A stretch of 18,804 nucleotides of DNA, taken from NCBI GenBank assembly GCA_937958665.1, contig CALGNM010000315.1, positions 1 to 18,804 of the forward strand, in the 5' to 3' direction. Under the pieces are notes generated by a model. That model was not told where the DNA came from. It searched no databases and saw nothing but the letters and a program-made list of their open reading frames with translations. Both the position numbers and the translations under genes were made by a program. How positions within the stretch are numbered: position 1 is the stretch's first letter; every line of letters starts with the position of its first letter. The stretch is from an uncultured bacterium (lineage in GTDB: Bacteria; Edwardsbacteria; AC1; EtOH8). Positions 6,195 to 13,514 of this stretch are shown one piece after another.

Positions 6195-6767
6195 ATGGAA
6201 TGCCAGGAGATAAAATATAAGCTGCAGGAGCTGGTGGATGGCTCCCTGGAAAAGGATGAAGCCGCCGCCGTCCGGAAACACCTGAAAGTCTGCCATGACT
6301 GCGCTACCGATTACCGCCTGCTGGCTTTGACGGCCCAGGCCATCCGGTCCCTGCCCCTGGCCGGGCCGGGCCCGCTGTTCAACGCCCGGATAATGGACTC
6401 GCTGGGACTGGATTACCTCCCTGGCAGGATCAGGCCGGCGGCCAAATGGTTGTTGGGTACGGCCCTGGGGCTGAGCTCGCTCTGGATAGCCGTCCTGGGG
6501 CTGGGCCTGCACTTGGGGCTGATCCGAACCGACCCGGGCCGGATTTATTCCTTGGCCAAATCAACCGTCGGTCTTTTAGCCGACCTTCAAGTGATAGTGA
6601 TCCGGGCCGGACTGCGGCTGGCCGACCTTTTCGGTCTGGCCGGCAAGATTTTTTCGACCCTGCTCAGCGGATCTAACCTGCCGGTCCAGGCGGCCATCTC
6701 GGCGGCAATCTCCCTCGGCCTTATGGTCCTTATATCCCGGAAAATCCATCAACCATCCAACATATAG
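6195..6767 (+). CDS. Membrane anti-sigma factor with ZAS/zf-HC2 zinc finger
   Basis: A 190-aa protein. Residues 1-45 form an anti-sigma zinc-finger domain with C3 and the H-x3-C-x2-C motif (H29, C33, C36) in KHLKVCHDC, which binds and holds the ECF factor at the membrane. A clear membrane span lies at ~84-110 (KWLLGTALGL...), with a second hydrophobic segment at ~163-181 (AAISAAISLGLMVLI) and a possibly amphipathic stretch in between (122-150). GGAGG sits 7 bases before the ATG. It is next to the sigma gene and runs into the bactofilin-like gene 20 bases later. The sensing segment between the spans has no family I recognise. Confidence 0.88.
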   Translation: MECQEIKYKLQELVDGSLEKDEAAAVRKHLKVCHDCATDYRLLALTAQAIRSLPLAGPGPLFNARIMDSLGLDYLPGRIRPAAKWLLGTALGLSSLWIAVLGLGLHLGLIRTDPGRIYSLAKSTVGLLADLQVIVIRAGLRLADLFGLAGKIFSTLLSGSNLPVQAAISAAISLGLMVLISRKIHQPSNI

Positions 6768-6787
6768 CTTGTGAAAGGATAATCGAA

Positions 6788-7990
6788 ATGTCAACCTCCA
6801 ACAAACATATCCACGGGGCCGGGCGGCTGCTGAAGTCGGCCCTGGCCTGGCTGGTGCTGGCCTCCGGGGCGGCCCGGGCCCAGGAGACGGCAATCGCAAT
6901 CCCGGGGGCGGACCACCACTCCGATTCCAGTTACCGGGTCAAGGTCGGGAACCGGGAGGTCGAGATCGACTCCCGGAACGCCCGGGTCGGCGATTTCTAC
7001 GTCGGCCCGGCCGACACCATCAGCGATGATGTGGTCACCAAGGGCGGCAGCATCACGGTGGAGGGCATGGTGACCGGGGACTGCGTATCGTTGGGCGGCC
7101 CGGTGAGAGTCAACGGAACGGTGCTGGGCGATGTGGCCTCCTTCGGCGGCCCGGTGGAGGTAACCGGTTCGGTCAAGGGGGATGTGGCCTCCTTTGGAGG
7201 CCCGATAACCGTGGAGGGTTCGGTGGGCAACGACATCGCCTCATTCGGGGGGCCGGTCAAGCTGGGAGCCCGGGCCGAGGTGGGCGGCGACATCGCGGTG
7301 ATGGGCGGATCCATCGAGAAGCCGGACGGAGCGGTGGTGCACGGCGAGATCAAGAACATCGACCTGGGGATGCTCAACAGCTTCATTCCCCGGATCGTAG
7401 GCTCGGCCGCCCTTTCGGCCCAACCCAAGCCCACCGCCGCCAGGCGGGCCGTCAAATTTCTGGTGGTCTTCTTTATGCTGGCCGGGCTGGGCATCATGGT
7501 AATACTGCTGGGAACCTTCTTCACCAGGCCGGTGGAGCGGGTCGCCCATATTATCGAGGTTGACTTCTGGAAATCGGCCGGCATTGGGTTCCTGATCCAG
7601 ATCTGCATAGCCCCGGCCCTGACCTTCATGGCGGTATCCATTCTGGGCATCCCCCTGATTCCCGTGGCCGTCCTGCTTGTGGTGGCGGCCATCCTGATGG
7701 GCATCGCCGGCTTCGGGGCGATCATCAACCAAAAGCTGATGCATGCCCTGGGGCGTTCTCCCATGAAAACCCTGCCGGCGGTGGCCCTGGGATTCCTGCT
7801 GCTGCACTGCCTGTTCCTGCTGGGATCCCTGGTCAGCATCGCCGGCAGCCCCTTGACCGCCCTGGGGGTAATATTTGCCATCATAAACTCCATCGTCCTG
7901 TGGTGCGGAATAACGGTGGGCTTGGGCGCGGTATGGGCCACCCGGCTGGGCACCCGGGAGGGATTCCCGGCTCCGGTGGTCAAAATCTAG
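6788..7990 (+). CDS. Membrane protein with bactofilin-like beta-repeats and C-terminal helices
   Basis: A 400-aa protein. It begins with a signal peptide (hydrophobic 14-28, probable cleavage after ARA at 31) and a short polar segment. Residues ~72-192 contain short beta-solenoid repeats of the form G-[ST]-V-x-G-D-[VI]-A-S-F-G-G-P-[VI]-x-V; the GD(V/I)ASFGGP core recurs at 114-122, 131-139 and 148-156 (as NDIASFGGP), with looser copies before and after. This is the pattern of polymer-forming/bactofilin domains. Residues ~222-385 carry about five membrane helices. The topology puts the repeats on the periplasmic side, unlike classic cytoplasmic bactofilins. AAAGGA lies 8 bases upstream. It is co-transcribed with the anti-sigma gene and ends at a terminator, so it is a likely effector of the ECF stress response. 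Confidence 0.75.
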   Translation: MSTSNKHIHGAGRLLKSALAWLVLASGAARAQETAIAIPGADHHSDSSYRVKVGNREVEIDSRNARVGDFYVGPADTISDDVVTKGGSITVEGMVTGDCVSLGGPVRVNGTVLGDVASFGGPVEVTGSVKGDVASFGGPITVEGSVGNDIASFGGPVKLGARAEVGGDIAVMGGSIEKPDGAVVHGEIKNIDLGMLNSFIPRIVGSAALSAQPKPTAARRAVKFLVVFFMLAGLGIMVILLGTFFTRPVERVAHIIEVDFWKSAGIGFLIQICIAPALTFMAVSILGIPLIPVAVLLVVAAILMGIAGFGAIINQKLMHALGRSPMKTLPAVALGFLLLHCLFLLGSLVSIAGSPLTALGVIFAIINSIVLWCGITVGLGAVWATRLGTREGFPAPVVKI

Positions 7991-8014
7991 GATCCCGGCC
8001 CGCGGCCGAAACCG

Positions 8015-8048
8015 AGCCTTCGGGGACCTCTTCCCGGAGGCTTTTTTT
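8015..8048 (+). terminator. Intrinsic terminator of the ECF operon
   Basis: AGCCTTCGGG pairs with CCCGGAGGCT (one T-G wobble) around an 8-base loop, followed by a run of seven Ts. The flanking CCGAAA and TTTCGG extend the pairing. It separates the anti-sigma/bactofilin-like genes from the PspC operon. Confidence 0.9.
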
Positions 8049-8077
8049 CGGCCCTTATCCCAATTCAGGGGGGAGGC

Positions 8078-8106
8078 TTGCTAAATCGGGATTTCGGGTA
8101 TATAAT
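8078..8106 (+). promoter_or_regulatory. Sigma-70 promoter of the PspC-M16 operon
   Basis: TTGCTA (8078-8083), a 17-base spacer, and TATAAT (8101-8106). The start is expected near 8113, giving a ~28-base leader with GGAGG at 8131-8135. No SigW-like motif was seen here, so this operon seems to be under housekeeping control in spite of its neighbours. Confidence 0.75.
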
Positions 8107-8140
8107 TACCAAGACAATCAACCAGATTATGGAGGAAATA

Positions 8141-8728
8141 ATGGCCAAGAGGCTTTTCCGTTCCAACAAGAGCCGGATGCTGGGCGGGGTATGCGGCGGA
8201 ATCGGCGAATACTTCGATGTCGACCCCACCATCATCCGTCTGGCGGCGGTGCTTTTCGCCTTGACCGGCGGGGCCGGGACACTGGCTTATCTCATCGCCT
8301 GGATCATCGTACCCGACCAGCCGGCGGCATACGCCATGGCCAAATTGCTTTTCCGATCGATCCAGAACCGGATAGTGGCCGGGGTCTGCGGGGGGTTGGG
8401 GGATTATTTTGGCACCGACCCCCTGCTGTTCCGTATTATATTTATCTTTCTGGCCCTGGCCGGAGGGCTGGGCCTGGCGCTTTACCTGGCTTGCTGGCTG
8501 ATAGTACCCCTTCCCCGTACCGGAAGTGGCGATCAAAACGGCCCGGAGTCAATTGTGGAACGTCCGGCCAGAGATCCATCTGGACTCGCCCTTGGAATAG
8601 GGCTGATCCTGCTGGGCATTTGGTTCCTGCTCAATAATCTTGGTTTGGTAAGCTTCAAATGGTCCCTGGCTTGGCCCCTGATCCTGGTCGCGCTGGGCCT
8701 GAGGTTGCTAATCGGAAACCGTAAATAA
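8141..8728 (+). CDS. Tandem PspC-domain membrane protein with C-terminal LiaF-like transmembrane module
   Basis: A 195-aa protein with two PspC domains in a row. Copy 1 (1-60) has LFRSNKSRMLGGVCGGIGEY followed by a membrane helix and AYLIAWIIVP. Copy 2 (68-124) has LFRSIQNRIVAGVCGGLGDY and ALYLACWLIVP. After a polar linker (126-146), residues 147-193 form two further helices of the kind seen in LiaI/LiaF-type and PspC-associated proteins (GLILLGIWFLLNNLGL). PspC proteins sense or buffer envelope stress in the inner membrane. The start at 8141 is fixed by GGAGG 5 bases upstream and by the PspC motif; the longer TTG frame starts in the promoter. Nine bases separate it from the first M16 gene. 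Confidence 0.88.
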   Translation: MAKRLFRSNKSRMLGGVCGGIGEYFDVDPTIIRLAAVLFALTGGAGTLAYLIAWIIVPDQPAAYAMAKLLFRSIQNRIVAGVCGGLGDYFGTDPLLFRIIFIFLALAGGLGLALYLACWLIVPLPRTGSGDQNGPESIVERPARDPSGLALGIGLILLGIWFLLNNLGLVSFKWSLAWPLILVALGLRLLIGNRK

Positions 8729-8737
8729 GGAACAGTC

Positions 8738-10057
8738 ATGAGAAAGCTCCTGATATTCTTGTTGCTGACAGCCAGCTGGGCCTGGGGGTCCGACACCCTG
8801 GTGGTCCACCAGGACAGCCTGGCCAACGGCCTTAAAATCCTGACCCTGGAGAAGCCCGGCCTGCCGCTGGTCAGCTTCCAGGTGTGGTATCGGGTGGGCT
8901 CCCGCAACGAGCGCCCGGGCATCACTGGCATCTCCCACCTGCTGGAACACATGATGTTCAAGGGCACCGACCGGGTGGGGCCCGAGGAGTTCTCCCGGAT
9001 AGTCCAGAAGCACGGCGGCAACTGCAACGCCTTCACCAGCGAGGATTACACCGCCTATTACGAGAACATCTCCACCGAGTTTCTTAACATTGCCATGGAG
9101 CTGGAGTCGGACCGGATGGCCAACCTCAAGCTGGACCCGGCCGAGTTCGGCCCGGAACGCAACGTGGTCAAGGAGGAACGCCGCCTCAGGGAGAATTCTC
9201 CCTACGGTCACCTGTTCGAGCAACTCAACGCCGCCGCCTACATTGCCCATCCCTACGGCTGGCCGGTGCTGGGGTGGATGTCCGATCTGGAAGCCCTGAC
9301 CGCAGCCGACCTATCCGAATATTATCGAACCTACTACATTCCGGACAACGCCGCCTGCGTGATAGTGGGCGATATCAAGCGCAAGGATGCGGTGGCCATG
9401 GTGGCCAGGCATTTCGGCCACATTCCGGCCGGCCGGGCCAAGCCCCCCAAAGTCACCACTGTGGAGCCGACCCAGCTGGGGGAGCGCCGGGTCAAGGTGG
9501 TCACCGATGCCCGGATGCCCATCGTGGCCATGGGTTATCACATTCCGGCCATCGGCCACCGGGATCTCTACGCCCTGGAGGTGCTCTCCAACATCCTGAG
9601 CCAGGGGGAAAGCTCCCGGCTCCACCGCCGGTTGGTATATCAGGAACAGCTGGCCCTGTTTGCCGGCGGCTACAGCGAGGCCCAGACCGATCCCGGCCTG
9701 TTCCTGTTCTACTCGGCCCCCCTGGATGGCAAGACCACCGAACAGCTGGAGGCCGCCATTCTCGATGAGCTGGGCAAGGTCCAGCGGGAAGGAGTCGAAC
9801 CCCGGGAGCTGCAGAAGAGCAAGAACCAGCTGGAGGCCGACTTCGTATTTCAACAGCAACGAAACAATGGGCTGGCCATCCAGATCGGCTCGGCCCAGAC
9901 CCAGCTTGACTGGCGCTACCTCAACAGCTATTTGGCCAACATCCGGAGGGTCACCAACCAGGATGTTATGTCCGTAGCCCGCAAGTATTTTACGGAAAAC
10001 AACCGGACGGTGGCCACCCTGGTGCCGGCCCATACCCTGAAAAATAAGGAGCTGTAA
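8738..10057 (+). CDS. M16 family zinc peptidase, catalytic subunit, secreted
   Basis: A 439-aa processing-peptidase-like protein with a signal peptide (MRKLLIFLLLTASWAWG, cleavage near 17). The inverted zinc site is HLLEH (H67, E70, H71), and the third ligand E147 lies 76 residues later in VVKEERR, exactly as in the M16 pattern. The second half has the M16 C-terminal domain (ILSQGESSRLHRRLV), but the R/Y pair that grips the substrate is replaced by Y301 and F308. AAGGA lies 6 bases before the ATG. The next gene supplies the missing R/Y pair, so the two are expected to form a heterodimer in the periplasm that degrades or processes peptides. Confidence 0.94.
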   Translation: MRKLLIFLLLTASWAWGSDTLVVHQDSLANGLKILTLEKPGLPLVSFQVWYRVGSRNERPGITGISHLLEHMMFKGTDRVGPEEFSRIVQKHGGNCNAFTSEDYTAYYENISTEFLNIAMELESDRMANLKLDPAEFGPERNVVKEERRLRENSPYGHLFEQLNAAAYIAHPYGWPVLGWMSDLEALTAADLSEYYRTYYIPDNAACVIVGDIKRKDAVAMVARHFGHIPAGRAKPPKVTTVEPTQLGERRVKVVTDARMPIVAMGYHIPAIGHRDLYALEVLSNILSQGESSRLHRRLVYQEQLALFAGGYSEAQTDPGLFLFYSAPLDGKTTEQLEAAILDELGKVQREGVEPRELQKSKNQLEADFVFQQQRNNGLAIQIGSAQTQLDWRYLNSYLANIRRVTNQDVMSVARKYFTENNRTVATLVPAHTLKNKEL

Positions 10058-11410
10058 GTGAAGAAATTTTCTCTGTTCCTGCTTCTTTCATCCCTGCTGG
10101 CCTGGCCGGCCCTGGCGGCCTGGGAGCCTCCCCACCCTAAAAGGATTGTCATGCCCAATGGCTTGACGGTCCTGCTGCTGGAGAACCGCCAGCTGCCGGT
10201 GGTATCCCTGGAGGTGATGGTCAAGGCGGGCAGCATCACCGACCCGTTGGGCCAGGCCGGCCTATCCAACTTCACCGCCGAGATGCTGGCCCGGGGCACC
10301 AAATCCCGCAACGCCTTGGAGATAGCCGAGAGCTTCGACTACCTGGGAGCCCAATTCTCGGTCCGATGCGACCACGATGCGGTGTTCCTGTCGCTGACCA
10401 CCCTGTCCCGGGATTTTGCCAAGGCCGTCCCGGTGCTGTTCGACCTGCTGGCCAACCCGGCCTTCGACCCGGCCGAGGTGGCCCGGATGCAGGGGGAGCT
10501 GGCCGCCTCGCTGCAGGCCCGCAACGACCGGCCCAACGTGCAATCATCCGACCTTATCAGCCTGATGCTATACCCCGGACACCCCTACGCCCACCCCCCC
10601 ATCGGTTGGGCTAAGGACCTGGCCGGGGTCACTGCCCGGGACCTTTCGGAACATCACCACAGGTATTACACCCCCAACAACTGCGCAATCGCCGTGGTGG
10701 GCGATTTTCGGAGCGCCGAGGCCCAGAAGCTGATACGGCAAACCCTTGGCAAATGGGCCAAACGGGAGATCCCCCGGCCGGAACTACCGGAGCTCCCGGC
10801 CATAGATCGATCCCGGGCCGTGCTGTCACACCGGCAGATCAACCAAGCCTATATAAACCTGGGCTTCCGGGGGCCCAAAAGGGATGACCCCGATTACCAG
10901 GCCATCCGGGTGATGAACTACATCCTGGGTGGCGGGGGATTCGTCTCCCGCCTGGTCCGGACCATCCGTATGGCCCAGGGCCTGGCCTATGATGTCGACT
11001 CCTATTATGACCCCCGCTCCGACTATGGGCCCTACCTGCTGTCCCTCCAGACTAAATGCGCCTCGGCCGATACCGCGATCAAGAGCCTGATTGCCGAAAT
11101 GCGCCGGATCCAGCACCAGCCGGTAAGCGATACGGAGCTCAAGGAGGCCAAAGACTATTTGCGGGGCAGCTATCCCTTCCGCTTCGAGACCAACGGCCAA
11201 ATGGCCCGTCAGTTCCTGTATCTGGAGCTCTACGGGCTGGGCCCGGACTACTTCGGGCGGGACATTGACAAAACCATGGCCGTCACCCAGGACGATGTAA
11301 TGCGGGCCGCCAAGAGGTTCCTGAGGCCCGACAATTTCCTGCTGGCAGTGGTTACCGACACCAGCCAAACCAGGCTCGCCATTCCCGGGCTGCTTATCGA
11401 GGGAAAGTGA
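10058..11410 (+). CDS. M16 family protein, non-catalytic partner subunit, secreted
   Basis: A 450-aa M16 protein with a signal peptide (cleavage near ALA at 18-20). In the place of HxxEH it has NFTAE (N71 to E75), so zinc ligands are lost, while the R/Y pair is kept (R304 and Y311 in IRMAQGLAY) together with the glycine-rich GGGGF loop (291-295). This is the known division of labour in two-subunit M16 peptidases. It starts with GTG directly after the TAA of the catalytic subunit, and AAGGAG lies 6 bases upstream, so translation is coupled and 1:1 production is likely. It ends at a hairpin terminator. Confidence 0.93.
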   Translation: MKKFSLFLLLSSLLAWPALAAWEPPHPKRIVMPNGLTVLLLENRQLPVVSLEVMVKAGSITDPLGQAGLSNFTAEMLARGTKSRNALEIAESFDYLGAQFSVRCDHDAVFLSLTTLSRDFAKAVPVLFDLLANPAFDPAEVARMQGELAASLQARNDRPNVQSSDLISLMLYPGHPYAHPPIGWAKDLAGVTARDLSEHHHRYYTPNNCAIAVVGDFRSAEAQKLIRQTLGKWAKREIPRPELPELPAIDRSRAVLSHRQINQAYINLGFRGPKRDDPDYQAIRVMNYILGGGGFVSRLVRTIRMAQGLAYDVDSYYDPRSDYGPYLLSLQTKCASADTAIKSLIAEMRRIQHQPVSDTELKEAKDYLRGSYPFRFETNGQMARQFLYLELYGLGPDYFGRDIDKTMAVTQDDVMRAAKRFLRPDNFLLAVVTDTSQTRLAIPGLLIEGK

Positions 11411-11434
11411 CCCCATAGACCATCCCTTGAACCA

Positions 11435-11472
11435 AGAAGCCCCCGCTGCTTAGCAGGGGGGGCTTCTCTTTT
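11435..11472. terminator. Hairpin terminator between convergent operons
   Basis: AGAAGCCCCC pairs with GGGGGCTTCT and an inner CTGC/GCAG closes the loop TTA, with one G-G mismatch. CTTTT follows on the + strand. The minus-strand side has only a short T stretch, so it mainly serves the M16 operon. Confidence 0.82.
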
Positions 11473-11478
11473 GGGTCC

Positions 11479-11940
11479 CTATTTTCCTTCCTGGTCCGAG
11501 GGCAGTTCGTCCAGGCTCAGTTCCCGGGAGTTGGAGGGCTTGAGCATGTTTCCCATCAAGGGATCGTAGTCGGCCGGCCCCGATTCCAGTTCATCCAGCT
11601 TGAATACATGGCCCCCAGTGCCAATCTTGGCGGCCAGGTCCTGGCTGACCTGCCCTCCCAGGGCCTCGGAAGACAGCTCATCCAGGCTGAACTCCCTGGC
11701 CCCCACCCCGATCCGGGAGGCAGCGTCCGGTTTGGCCGCCGCAGGGGCCGGCCGTTCGGCCGGCGGCTCTTCCCTGACCGGAGCCGGAGGGGCCGCCCCG
11801 GCCTCCGCTTTGCCGTAGTGGGCTATATCGATGGCGGCATCGGTCTTGGGAACAGCCTGGCGGGGCAGCAGGGAATCTATCCGGGACGGTTTCCGGCGGT
11901 CGGCCAGAATCTTTTCTATTCGGCGCAGGGCCTCGTCCAT
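11479..11940 (-). CDS. Small disordered protein with three xLDEL linear motifs
   Basis: A 153-aa protein I do not recognise. An N-terminal helix (MDEALRRIEKILADRRK, 1-17) is followed by a Pro/Ala-rich, low-complexity linker (48-73). The C-terminal half has three short repeats: RIGVGAREFSLDEL (76-89), KIGTGGHVFKLDEL (105-118) and SRELSLDEL (138-146). The shared core is [FL]-x-L-D-E-L, with I-G-x-G before the first two. No signal peptide or membrane span is seen. It starts three bases after the stop of the TPR gene, with GGAGG overlapping that stop, so the products are co-made and probably interact, for example with the LDEL motifs as ligands of the TPR groove (inference). Confidence 0.75.
   Translation of the reverse strand: MDEALRRIEKILADRRKPSRIDSLLPRQAVPKTDAAIDIAHYGKAEAGAAPPAPVREEPPAERPAPAAAKPDAASRIGVGAREFSLDELSSEALGGQVSQDLAAKIGTGGHVFKLDELESGPADYDPLMGNMLKPSNSRELSLDELPSDQEGK
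11503..11721 (-). repeat. Three xLDEL motif repeats in the 153-aa protein
   Basis: Copies are encoded at about 11674-11721, 11587-11634 and 11503-11529. The first two share 10 of 16 positions or conservative changes (A-x-[RK]-I-G-x-G-x-x-x-F-x-L-D-E-L); the third keeps only the core. Spacing is about 29 and 28 residues. Confidence 0.7.
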
Positions 11941-11943
11941 GGT

Positions 11944-13437
11944 TTACCTCCGGGCCCGGTAGGAGGCCAGTTTGCGGCGAGCCTCCTCATGGGTGGGTTG
12001 CAGGCTCAAGACCCTCTCCCAGGCCTTGATGGCCAGATCGAATTTCTCCAGCTCCTCGTAGGCCACCCCCAGATTGAAGTAGGCCAGGGAGTAATCCTCC
12101 CGCTTGGCTATGGCCTGATTGAACAGTTCGACGGCCTGCTGGTAGTCCTTCCTGATCCGGTACAGGCAGCCCAGGTTGTTGTAGGCCTCCGGGGCGTCGG
12201 GAGACAGCTCTATGGCTTTTCTGAAGGCCGCCACCGCCTCGTCCTTTTTGCCCAGGTCGCTCAAAGTCAGCCCCAGATTGTTGAAGGCCTCGGCAAAATC
12301 GGGCCGGATATCAAGGGCCTTCCGGAATTCGGCCTCGGATGCCGACAGCTCCCGGCGGTGGAAAAGCATCACCCCCCGGTCGTTGTGCTCGTTGGCCCGC
12401 TGGCGCCTCCGTTCGTTGCTGACATCCCGCTGTTCGTTGCGCTGCCCCTCTATCAGCTCCAGAATGGACTGCTGAAGCTTTATCAGCTGCTGCTCCACCT
12501 GCTCCAGACGGGCCTGCCTCACCGCATCGGCCTCGCTGAGCGACTTCAAGTATTCGCCCGACCGATCCATCATCCGGGACAGCCCCTCGTTCAGGCTGTC
12601 GGCGTTCAGCCCCCGCCCCAAGGTCTCGGCCACCAGTCCCTGCTTCTGGGAGATCTCGGCCAGCAACTCAGCCTCCCGGTCGCCTTGGGAGGCCCGCTTC
12701 TGCTGGTCCTCCAGAATCAGCTCCAGGATATCCCCGAACTTGCCCTGGTTGAGCATCAGGGCCTCCTTGATCTCGGACATGCCCTGGACCAGCGGCGCCA
12801 GCTGGTCCTTCAGTCCGACGCCTTCGGCCGACCGTTTCTGCTGGTCCTCCAGCATCAGCTCCAGGATGTCGGTGAACTTGGATTGGCCGGCCGCCAGGGC
12901 CTCCTTGATCTCGACGGCATTCTGCATCATTGGGGCCAGGACCTCCTGCAGGCCCCCGCCCTCCCCAGCCCGCTTCTGCTGGTCCTCCAGCATCAGCTCC
13001 AGGATATCGCCGAACTTGGCCTGGTTCTGATCGAGGGCGGCCTTCATCTCGGACAGGGCCGCCTGAAGCGGCCCCAGATCGATCCCGGCCGGCTCGCCGG
13101 CCTTCTCTTTTAGCCCGCTTAGGATCTCGTTGGTGGTTTCGGCTTTCTTGAGCACGTGCAGCTGAGCGGCGGCGGCGTTCTCCCGGGTCTCCTTGATCTC
13201 GGCCAGGATGGCCTTGAGGGTGGAGATCAATTCATCCCCGCCGGAAGCCGGACCCCTGCCCTCCATGGCCGGCAGGGAGCACTTGCCGGCCTGCTGGTCA
13301 TAGATCTCGCACTGGGATTCCAAGCAGTCCTTGAGCTCCTGGGAGGGGGTCTCCTTCTCCTCGGTCACCCGTCCCTCGGAGTCGTATTTTATCTCCCGGA
13401 TCACCTTGTGAACTGACAAAAATGGGCACTTGCTCAT
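11944..13437 (-). CDS. Cys-cluster, 46-residue repeat and TPR protein of unknown function
   Basis: A 497-aa cytoplasmic-looking protein. Residues 1-55 carry four Cys (C4, C38, C43, C53), a plausible zinc or Fe-S site. Residues ~68-120 are helical. Residues 123-260 hold three 46-residue tandem repeats, each starting with Pro, followed by EIKEAL-type sequence and the core KF[GT]DILEL[MI]LEDQQKR (141-156, 187-202, 233-248). Residues ~262-345 look like coiled coil rich in Gln, Glu and Arg. Residues ~350-484 are four TPR motifs (N-N-L-G type). Such a scaffold would bind partner proteins; the co-transcribed LDEL-motif protein is the obvious candidate. AGGAG lies 6 bases before the ATG and a sigma-70 promoter upstream. 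I know no named family with this order of domains. Confidence 0.85.
   Translation of the reverse strand: MSKCPFLSVHKVIREIKYDSEGRVTEEKETPSQELKDCLESQCEIYDQQAGKCSLPAMEGRGPASGGDELISTLKAILAEIKETRENAAAAQLHVLKKAETTNEILSGLKEKAGEPAGIDLGPLQAALSEMKAALDQNQAKFGDILELMLEDQQKRAGEGGGLQEVLAPMMQNAVEIKEALAAGQSKFTDILELMLEDQQKRSAEGVGLKDQLAPLVQGMSEIKEALMLNQGKFGDILELILEDQQKRASQGDREAELLAEISQKQGLVAETLGRGLNADSLNEGLSRMMDRSGEYLKSLSEADAVRQARLEQVEQQLIKLQQSILELIEGQRNEQRDVSNERRRQRANEHNDRGVMLFHRRELSASEAEFRKALDIRPDFAEAFNNLGLTLSDLGKKDEAVAAFRKAIELSPDAPEAYNNLGCLYRIRKDYQQAVELFNQAIAKREDYSLAYFNLGVAYEELEKFDLAIKAWERVLSLQPTHEEARRKLASYRARR
12658..13071 (-). repeat. Three 138-bp in-frame tandem repeats in the TPR gene
   Basis: The conserved core is encoded at 12694-12741, 12832-12879 and 12970-13017, giving an exact 138-bp (46-codon) period. 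The DNA of the cores is nearly identical (for example TGCTGGTCCTCCAG on the + strand in all three), while flanking parts have diverged, which points to duplication with selection on the core. Confidence 0.88.
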
Positions 13438-13466
13438 GGTTGGCTCCTAAATATGCATCAGAGTAA

Positions 13467-13495
13467 AAGATATCACAATAGCGGGGTTTCGTCAA
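13467..13495 (-). promoter_or_regulatory. Sigma-70 promoter of the TPR/LDEL operon
   Basis: On the minus strand TTGACG (13490-13495), a 17-base spacer, then TATCTT (13467-13472). The leader is ~20-25 bases and includes AGGAG at 13444-13448. Confidence 0.72.
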
Positions 13496-13514
13496 GCGGG
13501 TTTCGCCGGGGCCC

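Noticed and set aside
7120-7270. DNA-level tandem repeat or CRISPR-like array
   Set aside because: Spacing and sequence follow the protein-level GDVASFGGP repeat with synonymous and other changes; there are no constant repeats with unique spacers.
6997-7983. 328-aa minus-strand frame opposite the bactofilin-like gene
   Set aside because: The Pro/Thr/Ser-rich repeats mirror the GGP repeats of the + strand gene; no start signal or known family.
11608-13113. 501-aa open frame on the + strand opposite the TPR gene
   Set aside because: Composition is that of an antisense shadow (Gly/Leu/Gln-rich, no motif); the minus strand has TPRs, exact repeats, promoter and ribosome site.
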